From assembly GCF_000217715.1 (NCBI RefSeq), contig NC_015666.1:1376270-1440269 (forward strand): a DNA stretch of 64,000 nt, given 5' to 3'. Both the position numbers and the translations under genes were made by a program. Shown here piece after piece: positions 8,222 through 14,884 of the stretch. The notes beneath the pieces are model-generated. The model saw only the letters and a list, made by a program, of their open reading frames with translations, was not told the origin of the DNA and did no database searches. The first letter of the stretch is position 1; each line of letters starts with the position of its first letter. Origin of the DNA: Halopiger xanaduensis SH-6. Its GTDB lineage: Archaea; Halobacteriota; Halobacteria; Halobacteriales; Natrialbaceae.

Positions 8222-9709
8222 CTACAGCGACGGATCGCGGCCGTCGGTGTCACCGACGCACTGCTGGCGATCCTCGAGTTCGGCGCAGGCCTCCCGGAAC
8301 AACCCGTCCAGAATCTCGGGCGTCGTCGGGTGGTACGCCCGCTTGGGAAGGTCGCGGACGTCAAGCCCCATCTCGACGGCGACCTGCATCGTCTTGGCCA
8401 TCACGTCGCCGTGGAGGTGCAGCCCCTGATAGCCCAGCACGGCGCCGGTTTCGGCGCTGACGACCAGCGTCGCGCGCCCCTCGGGGTGATTTTTGCTCTT
8501 GAAGACGCCGTCCGAAGACGCCTCGCGGGTGACGACGAACGCGTCCATCCCCGAATCGGCGGCCGTCGCCGGCGTGTGTCCGATGCGGACGAACGGGTAG
8601 ACGCCCAGCCCCGAGAAGATCACGTGGTGGGGGACGTTGGCGTACGGTTCGCACTCCTCGCCGCGGGCGTGGTGGACGATGTTCTCGCCGGCCGCGAAGC
8701 CCTGCTCCTTGGCGACGTGGAGGATCGGCTCGCGCCCGTTAGCGTCGCCGACGACGAACACGCGCTCGTCGTCGGCCGCCTGCATCGTCGACGTGACCCA
8801 GCCCTCGCCCGGCTCGAGGCGGGTGTGCTCGAGTCCCAGCCCCTCGAGGTTGGGACGGCGACCGGTGAAACAGTAGAGTTCGTCGGCCTCGACGGTCCGC
8901 GGTTCGCCGTCCTGCTGTTCGACGACCATCCGGACGCCGCCGTCGTCGGTCGGCTCGACGCGCTTTTCGTCCGTCTCGGTCAGCACCTCGATATCGAAGT
9001 GGTCGCGGTAGAGTTCGAGCAGCGCGTCGCCGTAGGCGTCCGGCACGTCCTCGAGGGGGCGCCGGTCGTGCTCGATCACCGTAAGATCGACGCCGCCGAC
9101 CTCGCTCAGGTAGGGGCCGAGCTCGAGGCTGACGTAGCCGTGGCCCATCACGATCGCCGAGTCGGGGAACTCGGTCGCGTCGAGGACGTCCGCACTGGTC
9201 TGAAAGGATACGTCGTCGATCCCCGGCAGTTCGGCGGGGACGTTGACCACCGATCCCGTCGCGATGACGACGTAGTCGGGTTCGATCCGGCGACCGCGCT
9301 CCTCGAGTTCGAGCACGCGCTCGTCGACGAACCGCGCGGTGTCGTGGACGAACTCGACGCCCTCGCGCTCGGCGAGGTCGTGGACGTGACTTCGGCGGTG
9401 CGCGGCGAAACTCGAGACGTGCTCGTCCTTCCGTGCGACGACGGCCTCGGGATCGACCTCGGGAACGCCCTGGAGGCGGTCGTCGTGGCGCGCCTGATAG
9501 CGGTGCTGGCCGGCTGAGAGGACGTCCTTCGAGGGCATGCAGCCGCGCAGAATGCAGAGGCCCCCGCCCGGTTCGCCGTCGTCGATCAGGGTGAGTTCGA
9601 GGCCGTCGGTCGCGTCTTCGGACTCGAGTTCGTCGGCCCGCTCGAGGAGTTCGTCGGCGACGGCGACGCCGGCGCTCCCGTAGGCGCCGACGATGGCTAC
9701 GTGGACCAT
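8222..9709 (-). CDS. Dihydrolipoyl dehydrogenase-like flavoprotein disulfide reductase
   Basis: A 495-residue class I pyridine-nucleotide disulfide oxidoreductase. The redox-active pair is in GGGLCILRGCMPSK near residue 50, the usual CxxxxC spacing. The second Rossmann region lies near residues 175-210, the FAD-binding FVVGDANG near 320, and the C-terminal catalytic His-Glu dyad in AYHPTTPEILDGLF near 462. The first dinucleotide motif is unusual: VAIVGAYGSAG instead of GxGxxG. No 2-oxoacid dehydrogenase genes are nearby, so it may be a stand-alone reductase of the lipoamide dehydrogenase/mercuric reductase group rather than a complex E3. Confidence 0.82.
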   Translation of the reverse strand: MVHVAIVGAYGSAGVAVADELLERADELESEDATDGLELTLIDDGEPGGGLCILRGCMPSKDVLSAGQHRYQARHDDRLQGVPEVDPEAVVARKDEHVSSFAAHRRSHVHDLAEREGVEFVHDTARFVDERVLELEERGRRIEPDYVVIATGSVVNVPAELPGIDDVSFQTSADVLDATEFPDSAIVMGHGYVSLELGPYLSEVGGVDLTVIEHDRRPLEDVPDAYGDALLELYRDHFDIEVLTETDEKRVEPTDDGGVRMVVEQQDGEPRTVEADELYCFTGRRPNLEGLGLEHTRLEPGEGWVTSTMQAADDERVFVVGDANGREPILHVAKEQGFAAGENIVHHARGEECEPYANVPHHVIFSGLGVYPFVRIGHTPATAADSGMDAFVVTREASSDGVFKSKNHPEGRATLVVSAETGAVLGYQGLHLHGDVMAKTMQVAVEMGLDVRDLPKRAYHPTTPEILDGLFREACAELEDRQQCVGDTDGRDPSL

Positions 9710-9857
9710 ACGCCCGCTACGAGAGCGACGCAAAAATGCGTTCGTCCGGCGTCCCAGTGCCCGAGAACGGGGCGGCGGACAACTCGCGGGGAAGAAGGAG
9801 AAACCGTCGGGGACGATTGCGCGTCTCGGGACTCGCGCTCAGGGCGTACTCGAGCGA

Positions 9858-11186
9858 TCAGTCCCAGAATCGTGCGAGTAATCCGGCGATCGACAGCGCG
9901 ATCGTCGCGACGCCGACGCCGAAGCCGGGGAGGCTGTCGCCGCCGGAGCCGCCGTCGTCGCTTTCGCTTTCGGTCGTCTCGCCGTCGGTCGTTTCGTCGC
10001 TTCCGTCGTCGCCGGTTTCGTCGTCCGAACTGGTCTCGCCGTCGGTCTCGTCGGTCGTGTTCGAACCGTCGTCAGTCGAGTCGCCATCGCTCGACCCGTC
10101 GGTCGACCCGCCGTCATCCGAGCCGTCGATCGTCGCCGTTCGCTCGGAGAAGTGGTTGAAGGCGATGTAGACTGTCGCCTCGCCGTTCGCTTCGGCCTGC
10201 TGGGCGACCATGTACTTCGAACTGTCCGCGTTCTGCGTCGCCGCCTCGAGTTCGCTCTTCGAGGAGGCTTCGACGGCCGCCTCGCCGTCGACGGTTACGT
10301 CGATGTCCTCGAGCGAGCCGACGGCTTCCTCGGAGACGGTCGTGACGACGACCGTCCCTTCGCTGTGGGCGCGCTCGACCGTCATCTCGACCTGGCTCTC
10401 GGCGGCCTGACTGACGTTGGCGCTGATATCCTCGCCGTAGGCGACCGCGCTCGTCGCGGTCTCGCCGTCGCGGTCCTCGACGTGGACCTCGGCGGCCGCT
10501 TTGCCGTCGGCGATCAGCGACTCCTCGTACTCGGCGTCCTCGTCGCGCTCGCCGTCCTCGTACGAGCGGAAGGTCAGGGCCGCGTCGCTCCCGAGTTCGG
10601 CGGTGACGTTGCCCTCCTCGTTGACGGTCACGTTACCGTCGCCGACGACGAGGAAGACGCCATCTTGACTGCCGGTCTCGACGCGGACCGTGTCGCCGTC
10701 CTGTTCGGCCCGCGCGTCGGCGCCGAGTTCGGCCTGAACGTACTGACTCTCGCCGCCGCTGCGGACGACCAGCGAGCCGCGCCGGTTGTCGTGGGCCGAC
10801 AGCGTCGCGCCGCTCTCGGCCTGCACCTGAGCGTTCGTCTCCGTCTGCGCGGCCAGCGACAGCCCCGCGCCGTTCAGGTCCGTCATCGTCTCGAGGGAGA
10901 CGTCGGCGCCGAGGCCGGCGTCTGCACCGGCGTCGCTCTGGGACTGGACCGACACCGAGGTGAACGCCTCCTCGCCGTCGACCGTGTAATTGGTGATGGC
11001 GTCACCGTCGACCGCGAAGTCGACCTGCGTCCCCGCGTACGCCTCACTCTCGGCGCTCGTACTCGATTCTCCGTCTCCGCTTTGGGTCGTCGCTGCGCCC
11101 GCTGCACCGACGCCCGCGGCCAGTCCGATCGAACTCGCGGCCACGAGCAGTACAACGAGCAGTGCGGCTCCACGGTTCGTATTCAT
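9858..11186 (-). CDS. PGF-CTERM-anchored surface protein
   Basis: A 442-residue secreted protein. Residues 1-30 are a signal peptide with the hydrophobic core ALLVVLLVAASSIGLAAGV. A beta-rich body of about 330 residues follows. Residues 345-410 are an Asp/Ser/Thr/Gly linker, likely O-glycosylated. The tail has PGFGVGV, a hydrophobic segment and a terminal Arg, the PGF-CTERM signal cut by archaeosortase ArtA and replaced by an archaeal lipid in related haloarchaea. The body repeats phrases such as AQTETNAQVQAESGA and VRVETGSQDG but matches no enzyme I know. A surface or cell-wall role is inferred. ATG 11186 follows a GTTTTAC box by about 25 nt. Confidence 0.85.
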   Translation of the reverse strand: MNTNRGAALLVVLLVAASSIGLAAGVGAAGAATTQSGDGESSTSAESEAYAGTQVDFAVDGDAITNYTVDGEEAFTSVSVQSQSDAGADAGLGADVSLETMTDLNGAGLSLAAQTETNAQVQAESGATLSAHDNRRGSLVVRSGGESQYVQAELGADARAEQDGDTVRVETGSQDGVFLVVGDGNVTVNEEGNVTAELGSDAALTFRSYEDGERDEDAEYEESLIADGKAAAEVHVEDRDGETATSAVAYGEDISANVSQAAESQVEMTVERAHSEGTVVVTTVSEEAVGSLEDIDVTVDGEAAVEASSKSELEAATQNADSSKYMVAQQAEANGEATVYIAFNHFSERTATIDGSDDGGSTDGSSDGDSTDDGSNTTDETDGETSSDDETGDDGSDETTDGETTESESDDGGSGGDSLPGFGVGVATIALSIAGLLARFWD

Positions 11187-11307
11187 TGCGTCCGGAGAAT
11201 GCGAGAGGGACGTAAAACGGCTTGTGGCAAATCCGTCCAAATGACGGGTTCACCCCACATATGACGGCCAATTCGGGTTATTCTAACGACACGAGCGCAG
11301 CGAATCG

Positions 11308-12261
11308 CTACCGCGAAATCGCCTTCGCGCCCTCTTTGACGACCGTCTCGACCTCCTCCTCGGTGATGAGCGCGACGTCGCCCGGAATCGTCCGCTTGAG
11401 CGCGGCCGCCGCCGCCGAGTACTCGAGCGCCGTCGGCACGTCGTCGCCGTCGAGTCGCCGTGCGACGAACGTTCCCGTGAAGGCGTCGCCGGTGCCGATC
11501 GGCGAGACGGTGTCCGTCTCGTAGACGTCCTGTTCGTGGACGACGTTGTCGTGCCAGCCGATCGCCCCCTCCGCGCCGCGGGTGACGATGACCGTCTCGA
11601 AGTCGTACTGCGAGCCCAGCTGGTGGGCGATCTGTCGCGGGTCGCCCTCGAGGCCGAGGACGTTCTGCGCGTCGCGGGCGGCGATGACGAGCACGTCGAT
11701 ACCGGGGAACAGCTGGGTCAGCACCTCCTTCGCCTCGTCGGGCGACCAGAGTTTGGCGCGGTAGTTGAAGTCGAAGGCGGTCGTCGTCCCGCCCTCCTTG
11801 GCCGCCTTCAGCAGGCTCATCGTCGTGTCGCGAAGCGTCGGCGAGAGCGCGGGCGTGATGCCCGTCGTGAAGAAAACCTTGGCGTCCCGAATCGGCTCGA
11901 GGTCGAACTCCCGCGTCTTTGCGGTCGTGACCGCGGCGTTTTGCCGGTCGTAGATGACGTTCGTGCCCCGGGGTTCGCCGGCCTGTTCCATGTAGTAGGT
12001 CCCCACTCGCCCCTGCGGGCTCCAGGCGACGTCGGTCTCGATGCCGTACTGGCGGAGCTTGCCGACGACCTGCCGACCCAGCGGGTTCTCGGGGAGCTTC
12101 GAGAGCCAGGTCGCCGACGTGCCGAGCCGCTGGGCGGCGATCGCGACGTTGCTCTCGGCGCCGCCGACGTGGACCTCGAACTCGTCGGTATCCTCAAGGC
12201 GCTCGTTGTCGGGCGGGGAGAGCCGCAGCATGGTCTCCCCGAAGGAGACGAGATCGCTCAC
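11308..12261 (-). CDS. kdgK: 2-keto-3-deoxygluconate kinase (PfkB family)
   Basis: A 317-residue PfkB/ribokinase-type sugar kinase. It begins MSDLVSFGETMLRLSPP and has the substrate-side HVGGAESNVAIAAQRLG near residue 31. The ATP-side catalytic motif PIGTGDAFTGTFVARRL lies near residue 249, with the Asp as base. Overall it matches haloarchaeal KDG kinases, which phosphorylate 2-keto-3-deoxygluconate in the semi-phosphorylative Entner-Doudoroff pathway. The start is GTG 12261, supported by GGAGG 8 nt upstream and by a 14-codon upstream ORF whose TGA overlaps it. A DHDPS-family aldolase that could act on the product lies far downstream at 59441, not in the same operon. Confidence 0.85.
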   Translation of the reverse strand: MSDLVSFGETMLRLSPPDNERLEDTDEFEVHVGGAESNVAIAAQRLGTSATWLSKLPENPLGRQVVGKLRQYGIETDVAWSPQGRVGTYYMEQAGEPRGTNVIYDRQNAAVTTAKTREFDLEPIRDAKVFFTTGITPALSPTLRDTTMSLLKAAKEGGTTTAFDFNYRAKLWSPDEAKEVLTQLFPGIDVLVIAARDAQNVLGLEGDPRQIAHQLGSQYDFETVIVTRGAEGAIGWHDNVVHEQDVYETDTVSPIGTGDAFTGTFVARRLDGDDVPTALEYSAAAAALKRTIPGDVALITEEEVETVVKEGAKAISR

Positions 12262-12302
12262 GGTACATCCCTCCGTCCGGCGTGCGGATCGATCGGCGTC
12301 AT
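12258..12302 (-). other. 14-codon leaderless upstream ORF coupled to kdgK
   Basis: The ATG at 12302 lies 27 nt after a TTATA box (12327-12331, minus strand). The peptide would be MTPIDPHAGRRDVP, ending in a TGA that overlaps the kdgK GTG (GTGA). A GGAGG inside the ORF can also serve the kdgK start. This suggests translation of the mini-ORF followed by re-initiation. Confidence 0.45.
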
Positions 12303-12384
12303 AGCTCGGTCAACGGACGGGGCCGGTATAAGTCGTGTCGTTGTCACTCGAGGGCCGTGGCGTCGCGTGGGTTTCGGGTGCCGG

Positions 12385-13545
12385 TCAGCGGCTCGCGGTC
12401 GGGCCGATCGACGGTTCGGCGGTTACCGTTGCGGGGCCGCCGCCGGAATCGCTACCGTTGTCGCCTCCCTCCTCTAGATCGATCGACACGCCGAACGCCT
12501 CGAGCAACTCGCGACTCGCCGCGACGTGATCGGTCACTTCGGGCACGCGGACGCGGCCGCCCGCGATGGCGAGGAAGACGAGCAACTGATCGGCCATGTG
12601 TCGGTCGACCGGCGCCGTCGCCTCGCGCTCGAGGAAGCGGTTCGCGGCGTCGGCCGCGTCTTCGCCGACGCGCTCGGCGGGTTTGCCGCGCTCGCCCAGC
12701 GCAGTGAAGCCGGCGATCCCCGTCCCGTGATCGATGCGAACGACGAGCGCCGAGCCGGGACTGGGGCTCGCCGCAGTGGTTTCGCGCCGTTCCGCGGGCT
12801 CACGGCTGCCCGAGTCCGAGCCGCCGCGTTCGAGGTCGTCGACCGCGAGCCGCTCGAGCGCCCCCTCGACCTGCCGGAACGCCACGTCCCTGTCGGCCAG
12901 CGACTCGGATTCCGTCGAGTAGATTCGCACGGCCTCGAGCGGTCCGCGCTCGGCGAGTTCGATCGGCTCGAGTTCGGAGGGCCCGAGGTGCAAGGTTGCG
13001 CGGCCGCCGCCGTCGGGGTAGAACCCGCGGCGGTCGACCTCGCAGGCAGCTGTGAGTCCGTACCGGCGCAACAGTGGGAGTTTGACGTATCGGAAGTAAT
13101 CCAGCGGCGGGGACCACTTCACGTCGGTCCCGCCGGTCGCCGTTATCCGCAGCGGGGACTCGAGGATCGTCGCGAGCGGCAGCAGGGACTCGAACAGCAG
13201 CGTGACGCTGCCGGCGGTGCCGATGTCGACGGCGTACTCGCCGCCCTCGAGTTTCGGGTGGCCGTTCGGGCCCGAATCAGCACCATCGTCCATCGAGAGG
13301 CCAGGATCGAACGCAACCGTCTCAGCGCCCAATTCCGCACCCGAAACGTTGGCGTCACAGATCTCGACCATCGTCTCGAGAACCGCCAAGTGCTGGTGTC
13401 GGAGGCCCGGCGTCGACCGATCGCCGCGGACGTTCTCGAGGCGGACGGCCTCGTTTTCCAGCACTGCGAGACCCAGCGCCGTGCGGAGGAACTGGCCGCC
13501 GGCGCTCGAGCCGTCGAGTTCGCGGTCGGGGTCGATACTCGTCAT
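12385..13545 (-). CDS. rtcA: RNA 3'-terminal phosphate cyclase
   Basis: A 386-residue RtcA-type enzyme that uses ATP to convert an RNA 3'-phosphate to a 2',3'-cyclic phosphate, an end-processing step in RNA repair. Seen: the N-terminal GGQFLRTALGLAVL and RPGLRHQHLA-like segment (STPGLRHQHLAVLE), GTAGSVTLLFESLLP near residue 116, the YPDGGGRATLHL motif near 175, and the C-terminal catalytic-His region ATAPVDRHMADQLLVFLA near residue 310. A variable insertion near residues 245-265 is rich in Ser, Gly and Glu. The gene is divergent from a CARF-like regulator with only 97 bp between starts, and shares a symmetric motif with it. Confidence 0.9.
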   Translation of the reverse strand: MTSIDPDRELDGSSAGGQFLRTALGLAVLENEAVRLENVRGDRSTPGLRHQHLAVLETMVEICDANVSGAELGAETVAFDPGLSMDDGADSGPNGHPKLEGGEYAVDIGTAGSVTLLFESLLPLATILESPLRITATGGTDVKWSPPLDYFRYVKLPLLRRYGLTAACEVDRRGFYPDGGGRATLHLGPSELEPIELAERGPLEAVRIYSTESESLADRDVAFRQVEGALERLAVDDLERGGSDSGSREPAERRETTAASPSPGSALVVRIDHGTGIAGFTALGERGKPAERVGEDAADAANRFLEREATAPVDRHMADQLLVFLAIAGGRVRVPEVTDHVAASRELLEAFGVSIDLEEGGDNGSDSGGGPATVTAEPSIGPTASR

Positions 13546-13551
13546 GCGAGG

Positions 13552-13636
13552 GGATTGCGTCTCGAGTACCGTAGCCGTTGTTCGTCGGCGCCGCGCTCGC
13601 TCGATCAATACTGTTAGGAGTCGGACGACCCAATCC
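13552..13636. promoter_or_regulatory. Shared rtcA/regulator intergenic region with symmetric CAATCC-N6-ATG elements
   Basis: On each strand the six bases CAATCC stand exactly 6 nt before the start codon: 13552-13557 for rtcA (minus strand) and 13631-13636 for the regulator (plus strand). A TATA-like CAATACTGTTA (about 13606-13616) is placed for the regulator; the rtcA box is weak. In leaderless promoters these elements lie between TATA and transcription start, a likely site for autoregulated control. Confidence 0.4.
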
Positions 13637-13642
13637 GAGCGT

Positions 13643-14575
13643 ATGCAAACCCACATCGTCCCGGTCGGGTTCGACTACGACCGGCTGATCGCGCCGCTGG
13701 TGCGCGATCAGATCGACGTCGAGCGCGTCATCCTGCTGGAGGGTGCCGTCGGGAGCGAGGCCAACGTCGAGTACTCCCGGCGGCTCTCGGAGAAACTCGA
13801 GACCGACTTCCAGAACCTGCTGGGTGCGAGCACCGAGCGGTTCGTCTTGGAGGACGTCTACGACTACGACGAGGCCTTCGAGCAGGCCTACGACCTCATC
13901 ACCGCCGAGCTGGATCGGGGCAACGAGGTCTGGGTCAACATCGCCGCGATGCCCCGCACGGTCAGCTTCGCCTTCGCGACCGCCGCCAACTCGCTGATGG
14001 TCGAGCGCGAGGACGACCGCGAGCAGATCCACACCTACTACACCGCCCCCGAGAAGTACCTCGAGACGGAACTGGCCGAGGAACTGCGCGAGCAGATCGA
14101 CCTGCTCGAGGACCTCGAGGCCGACCGCGAGCAAGCGGGGGACGGCGAGATCGCGGACGGGCGCATCGCGGACCGCCTCGAGAGCGCCCGCAACCTCCTC
14201 TCGGAGTTCGACGAGCGCGGGACCACCATCGGCGCGAAGGAGATCGACGGCCGCCACATCGTCGAGTTGCCCGTCGCTTCCTTCTCGAACGTCAAGCCCT
14301 TCGAGGAACTCATCCTCTACAAGCTCGGCGAGGACGGCGAGTTCGATTCGGTCTCCGAACTGGCCGAATCGCTCGCGCGCGAACTCAACGAGGAGTACAC
14401 CGACAGCTTCCGCTCGAAGGTGATTTACAACGTCGATCGCCTGGGGCCGGGCGGAAAGGGATACATCGAGCGCGAGGAACACGGCAAATCGTACCGGACG
14501 CGTCTCTCCCGGATCGGCGAACTGTGGGTCCGCGCCCACTCCGACTCAGAGGCCACACTCGAGGACGAGGCGTGA
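13643..14575 (+). CDS. CARF-like/winged-helix transcriptional regulator (HFX_2341/DUF6293 type)
   Basis: A 310-residue regulator. Residues 1-150 look like a Rossmann-type CARF domain: MQTHIVPVGFDYDRL is the strand-turn-helix that opens Csa3/CARF proteins, and VWVNIAAMPRTVSFAF (from residue 96) occupies the place of the ligand-binding fourth strand and loop. A charged helical linker (150-200) leads to a winged helix at about 225-300, containing LILYKLGEDGEFDSVSELAE and a wing with KGYIEREEHG. I match it from memory to the haloarchaeal HFX_2341 family. The CARF assignment rests on motif reading. No CRISPR genes are near; the partner is divergent rtcA. Confidence 0.75.
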   Translation: MQTHIVPVGFDYDRLIAPLVRDQIDVERVILLEGAVGSEANVEYSRRLSEKLETDFQNLLGASTERFVLEDVYDYDEAFEQAYDLITAELDRGNEVWVNIAAMPRTVSFAFATAANSLMVEREDDREQIHTYYTAPEKYLETELAEELREQIDLLEDLEADREQAGDGEIADGRIADRLESARNLLSEFDERGTTIGAKEIDGRHIVELPVASFSNVKPFEELILYKLGEDGEFDSVSELAESLARELNEEYTDSFRSKVIYNVDRLGPGGKGYIEREEHGKSYRTRLSRIGELWVRAHSDSEATLEDEA

Positions 14576-14880
14576 CGCCGCGGCCGGAGCGGAGACGACG
14601 GCCCGCGGACCCCCGAGCGAACGCGAAACAGCTAACAGGGCCGGCTCGAGTACACTCGTGTATGTCCGCTCCAGTCGCGGTTCCGGCCGATTCGTTCGAC
14701 GGCCCGCGCGACGCCGTTTTCGTAGGGGCCCCGTAGCCCCGCATCTCCCACCCCGTTTCGACGGATGTATTGTCGGCGACCAGCATTCACCGAGCAACGA
14801 CCGGTATCACCAATGGACGAGTACACTTTCCATCCGACGATGACCGACGCTAACGGACGCCCGGGACGGGCGGTGAGAGC
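14576..14880 (+). promoter_or_regulatory. valS leader region
   Basis: About 305 bp between the regulator and valS. The only gene-like element is the 14-codon ORF just before valS. The word CGAGTACACT occurs twice, near 14649 and 14818, the first followed by CGTGTATG. A GGTATCA box near 14803 is a possible weak promoter. No tRNA-like or T-box-like structure is apparent. Confidence 0.3.
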
Positions 14881-14884
14881 ATGA
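14840..14884 (+). other. 14-codon upstream ORF coupled to valS
   Basis: The peptide would be MTDANGRPGRAVRA. Its TGA overlaps the valS start as ATGA. A GGTGA 4 nt before the valS ATG lies inside the ORF. It contains only one Val codon, so a classical attenuation peptide is unlikely; translational coupling is the simpler reading. Confidence 0.4.

Noticed and set aside
13643-14575. CARF-like protein as evidence of a local CRISPR system
   Set aside because: No cas genes, repeats or spacers occur anywhere in the window.
14576-14880. T-box-like or attenuator leader before valS
   Set aside because: T-boxes are bacterial; no fold or Val-codon-rich peptide is visible. Only a 14-codon coupled ORF is supported.
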